DNA of 64,000 nucleotides from Christensenella intestinihominis (GCF_001678845.1 NZ_MAIQ01000002.1:372001-436000), one strand, 5' to 3'. Positions 1 to 9,417 are shown, counted from the stretch's first letter. Program-made: numbers and translations. The notes: a model not told the origin generated them from the letters alone.

Positions 1-1
1 G

Positions 2-355
2 ATCGAAACGATTGAAAAATGTCGGGCGCAGCTTTGTTCAAATATCGAATATGACACTTTATGCGAGCGATACGGCCCGGAGCAGGTAAACGAGATCGTG
101 GAGCTTATGACTGAAACGATATGCAGCAAGAAAGACCACATACGGATTGCCGGGGAAGAAAAGCCCGCCAAGTTGGTAAAGGAACGGTTTATGCAGCTTA
201 GATTTTCGCATATGGAATACGTCTTAAACTGCATGAAGAATAACACCACCAAGATCAGGAATATTAAGGGCTATCTTTTGACGGCTATATTTAACGCCCC
301 GGCGACGATAGATAGCTTTTATCGGGCCGAGGTCAACCACGATCTATATTTGTAA
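2..355 (+). CDS. Replication initiator-type protein, DUF6017 C-terminal domain (5' end missing)
   Basis: The reading frame is open from the left edge and ends at TAA 353-355, so only the last 117 codons are present. The visible part matches by eye the DUF6017 domain that forms the C-terminus of RepA_N-type replication initiators in Clostridia ICEs: a segment around EIVELM, then IRIAGEEKPAKLVKERF, then KIRNIKGYLLTAIFNAP. Proteins of this type sit at the head of the transfer operon and are thought to start replication of the excised circle. The order with PcfB and VirD4 behind it supports the call. The DNA-binding N-terminus lies outside the window. Confidence 0.75.
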   Translation: METIEKCRAQLCSNIEYDTLCERYGPEQVNEIVELMTETICSKKDHIRIAGEEKPAKLVKERFMQLRFSHMEYVLNCMKNNTTKIRNIKGYLLTAIFNAPATIDSFYRAEVNHDLYL

Positions 356-369
356 AGGAGTGATGAAGT

Positions 370-456
370 ATGATTATGTGCATTGAATCGCTGGGAAAGG
401 CCCAGCAGGAGCAAGCGGACACGGGCGGCGGTGATGACGATTGCAAGAATCCGTAA
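370..456 (+). CDS. Small ORF of 28 codons between rep and pcfB
   Basis: ATG at 370 follows a strong ribosome site (AAAGGAGTGATGAAGT) and lies 14 bases after the replication gene. The peptide is acidic, with a GGGDDD run and two cysteines, and I recognise no family. Its 3' end overlaps the TTG start of the PcfB gene by 16 bases, and PcfB has no strong ribosome site of its own, so translating this ORF may serve mainly to load ribosomes onto pcfB. It could be a leader rather than a functional protein. Confidence 0.5.
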   Translation: MIMCIESLGKAQQEQADTGGGDDDCKNP

Positions 457-935
457 CAGAAAAAACGATTGCGTTTATTATCCGGGGCGAACAAATGACC
501 GCTAACCTTTTGAGAAACGCAATCCAGCAATACCAACAGAATCGCCAAATCTCAAAGGCGAATAAGGCGCGGAAGCCGATGCAGGAATATAAAGGGAAAC
601 AGAGCCTAAAGAAACTCAAAGAATCGGCAAACGGGAATATTTCAGATATTGAGATCACGGACAAAAATATAAAGGCGTTTGACCGCCACGCTCGGAAATA
701 CAAGGTTGATTACGCGCTGAAAAAGGATAAATCCGTTGACCCGCCCCGTTGGTTGGTGTTCTTCAAGGCTAAAGACGCTGATTCTCTGCAAGCTGCTTTC
801 CGGGAGTTTACCGCCCGGAAGCTAAAGAAGCAGGAGCGGCCCTCTATCCGGGAGCAGCTACGGAAATTCAAAGAACAGGTTAAGACGTTCACAAGAAACA
901 AGGTTTTGAAAAAGGATAGGGGGATTGACCGATGA
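441..935 (+). CDS. pcfB: PcfB family conjugation protein (DUF3801)
   Basis: This 164-residue protein carries the PcfB/DUF3801 core, with ISDIEITDKNIKAFDRHARK at about residues 67-86, then YALKKDKS and LVFFKAKDADSL. In pCF10-type systems PcfB helps present the relaxase complex to the coupling protein. The start is TTG 441, because an in-frame TGA lies at 432-434. It overlaps the preceding small ORF, which suggests translational coupling. Its stop overlaps the VirD4 start as ATGA at 932-935. The C-terminus is lysine-rich. Confidence 0.85.
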   Translation: MQESVTEKTIAFIIRGEQMTANLLRNAIQQYQQNRQISKANKARKPMQEYKGKQSLKKLKESANGNISDIEITDKNIKAFDRHARKYKVDYALKKDKSVDPPRWLVFFKAKDADSLQAAFREFTARKLKKQERPSIREQLRKFKEQVKTFTRNKVLKKDRGIDR

Positions 936-2689
936 AGATTCCCCCGGAACTGAAAAAACGGCTTTTGTTACTAATTCCGTTCGGCCTTATATTTTGGATT
1001 ACAGATAAGCTGGGAATGGTCTATCGGTTGTCAGCCGGGACGGGCGCGGTCAAACTCTCAAACACGGTGCGGAATTTACCGCACCTTTTTGATTTCCCGG
1101 TAATTAGTCCGCACGGCAATGATTTATTGTTTGCGGTGATCGTTTCGGCGGTCATGCTGCTTGCGGTCTATCTCAAAAGTAAGAACGCGAAAAAGTACCG
1201 CAAAGGCGAGGAATACGGTTCGGCCCGCTGGGGAACCCCGGCAGATATTAAACCGTTTATGGACAAAGACCCACGCAAGAATGTGATATTGACACAGACC
1301 GAGGGACTAACCATGAACAGCCGCCCCAAAAACCCGAAGTATGCGCGGTCGAAAAACGTCATTGTGTACGGCGGGAGCGGGAGCGGGAAAACGCGCTTTT
1401 TCCTAAAACCCCAGCTTATGCAGCTACATTCAAGTTATGTCGTGACGGATAGCAAAGGTACTGTGATTTTGGAATGTGGCAAGCTGCTTGAACGGGCCGG
1501 GTACCGTATCAAGATTTTTAACACGATCAATTTTTCAAAATCCATGCACTATAACCCGTTTGCCTACATTCACAGCGAAAAAGATATTTTGAAGCTGGTT
1601 AATACGATCATCGAGAACACCAAAGGCGAGGGAGAAAAAGCGGGCGAGGATTTTTGGATTAAGGCCGAGCGGTTATATTACACGGCGTTGATCGGATATA
1701 TCCATTACGAAGCCCCGGTGGAAGAACAAAATATGATTACCCTGCTTGAAATGATCGACGCTTCCGAGGTGCGCGAGGACGACGAGAATTTTAAAAATGC
1801 GGTTGATTTGATGTTTGATCGGTTGGAAGAAAAAGACCCGGAGCATTTCGCGGTGCGTCAGTACAAGAAATATAAACTTGCTGCGGGAAAAACCGCAAAA
1901 TCAATTCTTGTATCATGCGGTGCGCGGCTGTCCCCGTTTGACATTGCGGAGCTACGCGAGATCATGGCCTACGACGAATTGGAGCTTGACACGCTGGGCG
2001 ACGAAAAAACCGCCCTGTTTATTATCCTGTCCGACACAGACGGGACGTTTTCATTTTTGGCGGCCCTCATATTCTCCCAGCTATTCAACCTTTTGTGCGA
2101 AAAGGCCGACGATATATACGGCGGGCGGCTCCCGGTTCATGTGCGGTGCTTGATCGACGAGGCCGGGAACATTGGCAAAATAAACCAGCTTGAAAGGCTG
2201 GTAAGCGTCGTAAGATCGCGGGAAATCAGTATTTGCCCTATCTATCAAGCCTATTCGCAATGTAAGTCAACCTACAAAGACAATGCGGAAACGATTATTG
2301 CGAGCATGGACAGCACCCTATTTTTAGGCGGGCGGGAACCGTCCACGATAAAGGACTTAAACGAAGCACTAGGCCGTGAGACTGTTGACTTGCTCAATGA
2401 AACGGAAAACCGGGGGCGCGAGATCACGCACGGGCTTAATTATTCTAAAGTCGGAAAGGAGTTGATGAGCAAGGACGAGATTGCCGTTATGGACGGTGGA
2501 AAATGTATTTTACAAGTGCGCGGGGTACGTCCGTTTTTTTCGGATAAGTACGATATTACGAAGCACACAAATTACAAATACCTGTCCGATTACGACAAGA
2601 AAAACACATTTAGCATTGAGAAGTTTTTAAGTACAAGGTTAAGGGTCAAGCCTGATACGGTGTTTGACCTGTACGACATGGGGCCGTGA
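932..2689 (+). CDS. virD4: VirD4/TraG-type conjugative coupling ATPase
   Basis: This 585-residue coupling protein would sit at the inner membrane and feed the relaxase-DNA complex into the transfer channel using ATP. Hydrophobic segments lie at about residues 8-25 and 65-83. A Walker A motif GGSGSGKT lies near residue 147, and a Walker B-like segment, CLIDEAGNIGK, near residue 406. Length and layout fit the VirD4/PcfC family. It overlaps pcfB by four bases. Its stop codon lies within a GC-rich hairpin (2680-2702) that may reduce readthrough into the next gene. Confidence 0.93.
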   Translation: MKIPPELKKRLLLLIPFGLIFWITDKLGMVYRLSAGTGAVKLSNTVRNLPHLFDFPVISPHGNDLLFAVIVSAVMLLAVYLKSKNAKKYRKGEEYGSARWGTPADIKPFMDKDPRKNVILTQTEGLTMNSRPKNPKYARSKNVIVYGGSGSGKTRFFLKPQLMQLHSSYVVTDSKGTVILECGKLLERAGYRIKIFNTINFSKSMHYNPFAYIHSEKDILKLVNTIIENTKGEGEKAGEDFWIKAERLYYTALIGYIHYEAPVEEQNMITLLEMIDASEVREDDENFKNAVDLMFDRLEEKDPEHFAVRQYKKYKLAAGKTAKSILVSCGARLSPFDIAELREIMAYDELELDTLGDEKTALFIILSDTDGTFSFLAALIFSQLFNLLCEKADDIYGGRLPVHVRCLIDEAGNIGKINQLERLVSVVRSREISICPIYQAYSQCKSTYKDNAETIIASMDSTLFLGGREPSTIKDLNEALGRETVDLLNETENRGREITHGLNYSKVGKELMSKDEIAVMDGGKCILQVRGVRPFFSDKYDITKHTNYKYLSDYDKKNTFSIEKFLSTRLRVKPDTVFDLYDMGP

Positions 2690-2706
2690 AGATCACGGCC
2701 CCTTTT
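2680..2706 (+). terminator. Hairpin with T-rich tail at the end of virD4
   Basis: GGGGCCGTG at 2680-2688 pairs with CACGGCCCC at 2694-2702 around a 5-base loop, and TTTT follows. The stem contains the virD4 stop codon. The transfer genes continue downstream, so this is more likely a partial terminator or a processing site than the operon end. Confidence 0.6.
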
Positions 2707-2733
2707 CTATTTCAGGAAAGGATGATTTAATAC

Positions 2734-2949
2734 ATGGAATTTTTCAGCGAAGCGGTAAACGTACTGCAAATGCTTGTAATCGCGCTGGGCGCGGGTCTTG
2801 GGATTTGGGGCCTTGTCAATCTCTTAGAGGGCTACGGCAATGACAATCCAGCGGCGAAGTCGCAAGGGATTAAACAGCTTATGGCGGGTGGCGGTGTAAT
2901 CGTTATAGGCATTACCCTTGTTCCGACGTTAGCCGGACTATTCGGGTAA
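2734..2949 (+). CDS. Maff2 family small membrane protein
   Basis: This 71-residue protein has two hydrophobic helices (about residues 8-29 and 47-68) joined by a short polar loop with AAKSQGIKQLMAGG. That is the pattern of the Maff2 family, always found between VirD4 and the VirB6-like gene in Clostridia ICEs and thought to be a pilin-like or VirB2-like channel part. The ribosome site is AGGAAAGGATG before ATG 2734. Only six bases separate it from the next gene. Confidence 0.85.
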   Translation: MEFFSEAVNVLQMLVIALGAGLGIWGLVNLLEGYGNDNPAAKSQGIKQLMAGGGVIVIGITLVPTLAGLFG

Positions 2950-2955
2950 TCGCCT

Positions 2956-3825
2956 ATGGGTTGGATATTTGAACAGATCGGAAACGCGATCAAGGAATTT
3001 CTAAAAGGCGTTGTTGAGGGAAACTTAACGGATATGTTCAATGACGTAAACGAGAAGGTCGCCACCATTGCCGGGGATGTTGGACAAACCCCGGTCGGCT
3101 GGAACGGTGAAATATTCGCCATGATAAAGAACATATCCGATACGGTGATTGTTCCCGTTGCGGGCATGATAATCACGTTTGTGCTGGTGTACGAATTGGT
3201 GACGATGATAACCGACCGAAACAATATGCACGATTTTGATACGTTCAGCTTTTTCAAGTATTTTCTCAAAGCCGGGATTGCGGTATTTATCGTCGCCAAC
3301 ACAATGACAATCGTTATGGGAATTTTTGATATTGCGCAATATGCGATCAATGCCAGCGCGGGCGCGATTGGCGAAAATACGGCAATCGACATTGCCGCCG
3401 TATTGGAGCAGATGCAAGCGGGTCTAAACGCAATGGGAATCGGTGAACTGCTGGGGCTTGTCCTTGAAACGTATATTATCAAGTTTGCAATGCTCATATT
3501 CTCATTGCTCATAACCTTAGTAATCGCGGGCCGTATGATTGAAATTTATTTGTATTGCAGCTTGGCCCCTATCCCCTTTGCGACGTTCACCAACAAAGAA
3601 TGGGGCAGCATGGGCACAAACTATTTACGGGGACTTGTGGCCTTAGCATTTCAAGGGCTGTTAATCATGGTGTGCGTGGGGATTTATGCCGTCTTGATTA
3701 ACACGTTGACCGTCACGGAAAACATTCATGCGTCTATCTGGATGATTGCGGGCTATACCGTGCTTTTGTGCTTTGCCCTTTTTAAGACAGGGACGCTCTC
3801 AAAGAGCATCTTTAACGCCCACTAA
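2956..3825 (+). CDS. VirB6/TrbL-like channel membrane protein
   Basis: This 289-residue polytopic protein starts with an amphipathic region and then has about six hydrophobic segments between residues 50 and 285. It has the size, position and topology of the VirB6/TrbL-like inner-membrane subunit of Gram-positive type IV secretion systems. A conserved-looking stretch, IYLYCSLAPIPFATF, lies near residue 200. It sits between Maff2 and PrgI as in related elements. Function is assigned from family and context. Confidence 0.85.
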   Translation: MGWIFEQIGNAIKEFLKGVVEGNLTDMFNDVNEKVATIAGDVGQTPVGWNGEIFAMIKNISDTVIVPVAGMIITFVLVYELVTMITDRNNMHDFDTFSFFKYFLKAGIAVFIVANTMTIVMGIFDIAQYAINASAGAIGENTAIDIAAVLEQMQAGLNAMGIGELLGLVLETYIIKFAMLIFSLLITLVIAGRMIEIYLYCSLAPIPFATFTNKEWGSMGTNYLRGLVALAFQGLLIMVCVGIYAVLINTLTVTENIHASIWMIAGYTVLLCFALFKTGTLSKSIFNAH

Positions 3826-3844
3826 GGAAAGGAGTTGATTATAC

Positions 3845-4246
3845 ATGCCATACGTACCAGTACCAAAGGACTTAAACAAGGTCAAAAGCAAGGTAGCCTT
3901 TAACCTCACGAAACGGCAGCTTATATGTTTTGCGATTGCCGGGGGCGTGGGTATTCCGTTTTACCTTTTGACAAAATCCCATATTGGAACATCTCTAGCG
4001 GCTTTTATTATGATCGTGATTATGGTTCCATTTTTCTTTCTCGCCATGTACGAGAAGGACGGACAGCCGCTTGAACGGATTTTGAAAAACTATATTGGGT
4101 CGCACTTTATCCGCAAGCGCAAGCGGCCCTACCAGACACGCAATTTTTATGCGGAACTTCAAAACGAGATCGACGAACGAAAGGAGAAACAAAGTATTGT
4201 CAAACGTACAGAAAAAGCCAAAAAAGGCGCAAGCCGCAAGCACTAA
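3845..4246 (+). CDS. PrgI family protein
   Basis: This 133-residue protein begins MPYVPVPKDLNKVKSKVAF, a hallmark of PrgI family conjugation proteins, and has two adjacent transmembrane helices at about residues 28-70. The C-terminus is long, basic and cytoplasmic. PrgI lies next to VirB4 in such systems and probably corresponds to VirB3. The ribosome site is AAAGGAGTTGATTATAC. The 3' end overlaps the VirB4 start by about 50 bases, which suggests coupled translation. Confidence 0.87.
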   Translation: MPYVPVPKDLNKVKSKVAFNLTKRQLICFAIAGGVGIPFYLLTKSHIGTSLAAFIMIVIMVPFFFLAMYEKDGQPLERILKNYIGSHFIRKRKRPYQTRNFYAELQNEIDERKEKQSIVKRTEKAKKGASRKH

Positions 4247-6656
4247 AACAGGGCTTAAAATTTTGAGCGGTTCCCCAAACAAGAAACTACCCCAGCAGGA
4301 AAAGAAGCGGTTCGTTACCGCGATGAAAAAGCGCAAGGCCGCGAACCCTCAAACGGCCCAAGATACGATTCCCTATTTACGCATGTACCGGGACGGAGTT
4401 TGCCGGGTAACGGAAAGGCTCTACACAAAAATGCTTGAATTTCAAGACATCACATACCAGCTTGCGAACAATGAGGACAAGACGGTGATTTTTGAAAATT
4501 ATTGTGATTTCCTAAATTACTTTGACAGCAGCATTACGGTACAGCTTACATTTATCAATCAATCCGTCAATATGAAAGACTATGAAAAGACCATTGATAT
4601 ACCGCCGCAGGGCGACGGATTGGACGACATACGCAACGAATATGCGGGTATGCTCAAAGATCAACTAGCTAAGGGTAACAATGGTCTGCAAAAGCATAAG
4701 TACATTACATTCGGCATTGAAGCAGACGACCCTATTATCGCAAGACAGCGGCTTGAACGTATTGAAATGGACGTAAAAAACAATTTCAAAGTGCTGGGCG
4801 TGCGGGTATCTCCCTTGAACGGGTACGACCGCCTAAAGGTACTACACGACATTTTCCATGCCGACAGCAAGGAACCATTCATCTTTAATTGGGATTTAAC
4901 CTATCAAACGGGTTTATCCACAAAAGATTTTATCGCACCCACATCGTTTAGTTTCCGTGAAGATCGGACGTTTACAATAGGCCGTAAGATCGGCGCGGTA
5001 TCGTATCTGCAAATACTCGCCCCGGAACTGTCAGACCGTATGCTTGCGGATTATCTCGATATTGACACGGATTTGATCGTCAATATGCACATACGGTCAA
5101 TCGACCAAAGCGCCGCCGTTAAGCTGGTAAAGCGCAAGATAACGGATTTAGACAAAATGAAGATAGAGGAACAGAAAAAGGCGGTTCGCAGCGGGTACGA
5201 TATGGACATAATACCATCAGACCTTTCAACCTATGGAGATGAAGCAAAAAATTTGTTGAAAGATTTACAGAGCCGCAATGAACGAATGTTCCTTGTCACT
5301 GTGCTTGTGATGAATACGGCAGACGATAAAAAGAAGCTGGACAACGCCATATTTGCGGCGGCTGGTGTCGCGCAGAAATATAACTGTACCCTAAAGCCGC
5401 TGGACTTCCAGCAGGAAAACGCACTTGCAAGCAGCTTGCCGCTGGGCCGCAACCTTATTCCGATTCAAAGGGGCCTTACCACGTCCAGTACGGCAATTTT
5501 CGTGCCGTTCACCACGCAGGAACTTTATTCTCGCAGTAAGCAAGCCCTTTATTACGGACTTAACGCCTTATCTAACAATATGATAATGGCAGACCGCAAG
5601 GAACTGAAAACGCCGAACGGCCTTATTTTGGGAACGCCCGGTGCAGGGAAAAGTTTTTCGGCAAAACGCGAGATCGTAAATGTGGTGTTGCTCACGAACG
5701 ATCAAATAATGGTTTGCGACCCTGAAAGTGAATACGGCCCGTTGACCTTGAAGCTGGGCGGTCAGGTAATCGAACTATCCCCGAACAGCAAGCAGTTTAT
5801 CAACCCGCTGGATATTAACCTTAATTATTCGGAGGATGATAACCCGCTTACCCTCAAAAGCGATTTTGTGCTTTCGTTCTGCGAACTCATTTGCGGCGGC
5901 AGAAACGGCCTTGAACCAATCGAAAGAACGGTGATTGACCGTTGCGTTAGTCTCATTTACCGAGACTATATTGCCAATCCGAAGCCTGAAAATGTCCCGG
6001 TCTTGGGCGACCTTTACCGGGCGTTGCGCGATCAGCCGGAGCCGGAAGCCCAGCGCGTCGCTACGGCCCTTGAAATGTACGTCACAGGAACGCTTAACGT
6101 ATTCAATAACCGCACGAACATTACAGGGCTTTCTGACAAGCGCATGATTACATTTGATATTCGACGGCTAGGAAAGGCTTTAAAAAAGTTGGGTATGCTC
6201 ATACTGGAAGATCAGGCGTGGAACATGGTTACGGTAAACCGTTTCGAGGGACACCGGGCAACCCGGTTTTACATCGACGAATTTCACTTGCTTTTCAAAG
6301 ACCCACAAACGGCGGCCTATTCGGTTGAGATTTGGCAGCGATTCAGAAAGTGGAACGGCATACCGACCGGGATTACCCAAAATGTCAAAACGCTGCTTTT
6401 GTCCCCGGAAATTGAAAATATTTTCGACAATTCGGATTTTGTGTATATGCTCAATCAAGCCCCCGGAGATCGTAGCCGTATCAGTAAAGCTTTGGGTCTT
6501 TCCCCGCAGCAGCTTTCCTACATCACGAATAGCAACGAGGGCGAGGGCCTTTTGTATTTTGGCGATACGGTTATCCCGTTTGCCGATCACTTCCCGAAAG
6601 ATACGCTGCTTTATACGACCATGACAACAAAACCCGACGAGGTAAACCAACAATAA
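4197..6656 (+). CDS. virB4: VirB4-type conjugation ATPase
   Basis: I chose the TTG start at 4197 because AAGGAG at 4181-4186 is well placed; an earlier in-frame ATG at 4095 would overlap PrgI much further and has no such site. The protein has 819 residues. A Walker A motif GTPGAGKS lies near residue 480, and FYIDEFHLLF near residue 691. The N-terminal half is the CagE/TrbE/VirB4-type domain. It should power assembly of the transfer channel and substrate movement. It follows PrgI as in other Clostridia ICEs. Confidence 0.93.
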   Translation: MSNVQKKPKKAQAASTKTGLKILSGSPNKKLPQQEKKRFVTAMKKRKAANPQTAQDTIPYLRMYRDGVCRVTERLYTKMLEFQDITYQLANNEDKTVIFENYCDFLNYFDSSITVQLTFINQSVNMKDYEKTIDIPPQGDGLDDIRNEYAGMLKDQLAKGNNGLQKHKYITFGIEADDPIIARQRLERIEMDVKNNFKVLGVRVSPLNGYDRLKVLHDIFHADSKEPFIFNWDLTYQTGLSTKDFIAPTSFSFREDRTFTIGRKIGAVSYLQILAPELSDRMLADYLDIDTDLIVNMHIRSIDQSAAVKLVKRKITDLDKMKIEEQKKAVRSGYDMDIIPSDLSTYGDEAKNLLKDLQSRNERMFLVTVLVMNTADDKKKLDNAIFAAAGVAQKYNCTLKPLDFQQENALASSLPLGRNLIPIQRGLTTSSTAIFVPFTTQELYSRSKQALYYGLNALSNNMIMADRKELKTPNGLILGTPGAGKSFSAKREIVNVVLLTNDQIMVCDPESEYGPLTLKLGGQVIELSPNSKQFINPLDINLNYSEDDNPLTLKSDFVLSFCELICGGRNGLEPIERTVIDRCVSLIYRDYIANPKPENVPVLGDLYRALRDQPEPEAQRVATALEMYVTGTLNVFNNRTNITGLSDKRMITFDIRRLGKALKKLGMLILEDQAWNMVTVNRFEGHRATRFYIDEFHLLFKDPQTAAYSVEIWQRFRKWNGIPTGITQNVKTLLLSPEIENIFDNSDFVYMLNQAPGDRSRISKALGLSPQQLSYITNSNEGEGLLYFGDTVIPFADHFPKDTLLYTTMTTKPDEVNQQ

Positions 6657-6713
6657 AATACGTGACAAAAGGGAAAAGGTGGGATAAGATGAAAATAAAA
6701 AGGGGATGATAAA

Positions 6714-7199
6714 ATGGAATATAAGAAACCGTTCGATGTGGAATTTCTAAACCGTACACAAGAATTGATTAAGGACGCAGGTAAAACAAAGTATGAAGTG
6801 ACTTTTTTACTTAATTGCTTATTAGGCTTGATTTGCTTACCAATCGAAATATACAAAGAGGATATAAATAGTAGCTTTCGATTAGAAAACGATGAGGTTT
6901 TTAGTGCGCTTACTGATAAGTTAAATTGCTATGTGACGATAACCGAGGGAAAGGACTACATCACCCCGTATACGAAATTGCGGTGTTTACGCAATGGAAT
7001 TGCACACCTTGCAATGGAGGCTTTCCCCAACGACGAAGGGAAAGTGGACAAAATTGAAATTAAAGGGAGTACAAGGGGAAAAAATCATTCCATAAAATGT
7101 ATTTTTAATTTTTCGGTTGATTCTTTAAAAGACTTTGCGGCTTTTTCAGCAGAACAATTACAAAATTTCATTGAATCGAAAACAAAGAAGATACAGTAA
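6714..7199 (+). CDS. HEPN-domain protein, probable RNase of the pEK499_p136 type
   Basis: This 161-residue protein carries LRCLRNGIAHLAME near residues 90-103. RNGIAH is the R-X4-H motif that forms the RNase site of HEPN domains, and the overall length fits the pEK499_p136 HEPN group. HEPN RNases act in toxin-antitoxin and phage-defence systems. It sits inside the transfer operon between virB4 and the hydrolase gene, is more AT-rich than both, and is followed at once by its own terminator, so it looks like an inserted cassette. No separate antitoxin gene is seen beside it. The ribosome site is AAAAGGGG before ATG 6714. Confidence 0.6.
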   Translation: MEYKKPFDVEFLNRTQELIKDAGKTKYEVTFLLNCLLGLICLPIEIYKEDINSSFRLENDEVFSALTDKLNCYVTITEGKDYITPYTKLRCLRNGIAHLAMEAFPNDEGKVDKIEIKGSTRGKNHSIKCIFNFSVDSLKDFAAFSAEQLQNFIESKTKKIQ

Positions 7200-7213
7200 C
7201 TAATATCTATCAG

Positions 7214-7240
7214 AAACCGCCTTGATTGGCGGTTTTTTTG
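7214..7240 (+). terminator. Intrinsic terminator after the HEPN gene
   Basis: AAACCGCC at 7214-7221 pairs with GGCGGTTT at 7228-7235 and a run of T follows. It lies 15 bases after the HEPN stop and before the ribosome site of the next transfer gene, so it would cut the transfer operon unless read through. Confidence 0.85.
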
Positions 7241-7264
7241 TACCCGAAAATCGGAGGTGAATAT

Positions 7265-9403
7265 TTGCAAAGAAAAGAATTTGAGTTAAAGGCAAAAGAT
7301 AAGGTTGTCCAAAAAATGACCCGTGACGGGCTGGTTGATGAAAACCTTGCGGACGGGACGACTAAAAAAGCAAGGCCCGGAGATCCGACCCAAGAGCAGG
7401 AAACGGGAAAAGCAACGAAGCCAACCCCGGAACCAAAGCCACGGGGCCAGCCCAAACGCCGGGCCGCGCCCCGAAAGCGTCAAACACAACTACGCACAGA
7501 ACCCCAACCGCAGGGCAAAAAAGCTGCTAGGCCGGGAAAACTGGACGAAAAACAAAAAAAGGCATACAAAAGTAAGTTGCATTTTGACGATCAGGGAAAG
7601 GCCCCGAAGCTCGCGCCGGTTACAAAGCCGGCAGGAGCCGCCGCAATGTATTTTAAAAGCAAGCTGTATCAAAGGACGGATGATGATAATTTAGCGGTAA
7701 AAGCGGCGCAAAGGACGGAGCAGCAGACGGAATCGGCAGCGGTCGTAACCGGGCGCACGATCAGGAACCGCACCAGTACAGCAAAAGCCCGCCGAACGCT
7801 GGGCCTTGACCGCCGCACGGTCAGGACACAAACAAACCGCATTTACCGCTGGAAAGCGGAGAGCAACGCGGCAACCAAGAACGCCCCCGCGATCAAAAGA
7901 GCCATGCAAAAACACGCAATCAAAAAGCAATATGCAAAGGGAGCGCGTAAGGCAGCAAAGGCGGCGGCAAAAACAGGGGGAAAGGCCGCGAGGACAACGG
8001 CACGGACAGCGGGCGTATTGATGCGTCATCCCGTCGCCCTTGTCATTGCCATTGCTGTAATCGTGATCGTTATTTTCATAGCGTCTATTGTGGCAACCGT
8101 GGGGGCCATGATTACGCAGAGCAGCACGGCAATGATCGGCACGGCGTACCTTGCGGAAGACCGGGACATTAACGAAGCCGAAAACTACTATTGTCAAAAG
8201 GAAGCTGAGTTATTGCAGGACGCACACAGCTTAGAGGGCCAAAATCCCGGTTATGACGAATACCGATACAACATAGGCGAAGTGGAACACAGCCCTTACG
8301 AGCTTATGGCGTTTTTGACGGCTGTTTACAAGGATTTCATTTTTGAGGACGTAACCCCCACACTTGACGAGCTTTTCAATGAGCAATACGAGCTATGGAC
8401 GGAAATTACAACCGAGACCCGCACCCGTGAGATTGAAACGACCGACCCAGCCACAGGCGAGACTGTTAAGTCAACCGAAGAATACGAAGTCAGGATTTTT
8501 AATATCAATGTGACGGTCAATATGTTTTCAGGAATTGCGGCGGGCCGCATGGACGACGAGCAGCGCAATCTGTATGACGGGTATGTAAAGAGCCGAGGGA
8601 GCCGCCAGCATTTCGGAAAGCCGATTGATTGCGATTGGACGCTATATATCACGACCCCTTACGGCTATTCGTATAATGGCGGCGTTTTCTATTCGGACGG
8701 CGCGACGCTTTCTATTCCATATGGTACAACCGTTCTTGCAGCACAACCCGGCACGGTCACGGAAGCAGGGAGCCGTCTTGTGGTCGATTGCGCGGACGGC
8801 TTGCGATATATCTATGACGGGCTTGCCAGCGTGAGCGTGTCCGAGGGGCAGGAAGTGAAAACCGGGGACGAGATCGGCACGAGCGGCGGCACACTGTACC
8901 TTGAATATTCGCAGGACGGCGAAACGCTAAACCCATATTTTTTTGTAGAGTGTGGCAGCGGCGGGTTGAACGGCGCACCGGGTGGCGGCGGTATGGGCGG
9001 TTATCCCGGCGAACCCTACGACGACGAGACCTACCAGCGGCTTTTAGCCGAAGCAACAAAGTATATCGGCTATCCGTATGTATGGGGCGGCAGCACCCCG
9101 GAAACGTCCTTTGACTGTTCGGGGTATGTTTGCTGGTGCCTTAATGCTTCCGGGGTCGCAAGCGTGGGCCGCACGAACGCGCAGGGCCTATACAATATGT
9201 GTACCCCTATTTCCCGTGAGGAAGCCCATCCCGGCGACCTTATATTTTTTACCGGAACGCACAGCGCGGGCCACCCTGTAACCCACGTCGCATTTTACGT
9301 CGGAAATGGAATGATGCTTGAAGCTGGAAAGCCCATAGGTTATTCGTCATTTGAAACGCCATACTGGACGAAGCATTTTTATTCGTTCGGTCGGCTTGCA
9401 TAA
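7265..9403 (+). CDS. CD1108-type conjugation cell-wall hydrolase (NlpC/P60)
   Basis: TTG 7265 is chosen because GGAGG lies at 7253-7257. The 712-residue protein has a very basic cytoplasmic N-terminus beginning with the family signature KAKDKVVQKMTRDGL. One transmembrane helix follows near residues 255-285. The extracellular part has a degenerate M23-like segment (about residues 485-560) and a C-terminal NlpC/P60 domain with catalytic Cys in FDCSGYVCWC and His in PVTHVAFYVG. It should open peptidoglycan locally for the transfer channel, a VirB1-like role. Confidence 0.88.
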   Translation: MQRKEFELKAKDKVVQKMTRDGLVDENLADGTTKKARPGDPTQEQETGKATKPTPEPKPRGQPKRRAAPRKRQTQLRTEPQPQGKKAARPGKLDEKQKKAYKSKLHFDDQGKAPKLAPVTKPAGAAAMYFKSKLYQRTDDDNLAVKAAQRTEQQTESAAVVTGRTIRNRTSTAKARRTLGLDRRTVRTQTNRIYRWKAESNAATKNAPAIKRAMQKHAIKKQYAKGARKAAKAAAKTGGKAARTTARTAGVLMRHPVALVIAIAVIVIVIFIASIVATVGAMITQSSTAMIGTAYLAEDRDINEAENYYCQKEAELLQDAHSLEGQNPGYDEYRYNIGEVEHSPYELMAFLTAVYKDFIFEDVTPTLDELFNEQYELWTEITTETRTREIETTDPATGETVKSTEEYEVRIFNINVTVNMFSGIAAGRMDDEQRNLYDGYVKSRGSRQHFGKPIDCDWTLYITTPYGYSYNGGVFYSDGATLSIPYGTTVLAAQPGTVTEAGSRLVVDCADGLRYIYDGLASVSVSEGQEVKTGDEIGTSGGTLYLEYSQDGETLNPYFFVECGSGGLNGAPGGGGMGGYPGEPYDDETYQRLLAEATKYIGYPYVWGGSTPETSFDCSGYVCWCLNASGVASVGRTNAQGLYNMCTPISREEAHPGDLIFFTGTHSAGHPVTHVAFYVGNGMMLEAGKPIGYSSFETPYWTKHFYSFGRLA

Positions 9404-9417
9404 CGGAAAGGAGCAAT

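Noticed and set aside
4095-4196. Upstream ATG start of virB4 at 4095
   Set aside because: It would overlap prgI much further and has no ribosome site; TTG 4197 has AAGGAG at the right distance.
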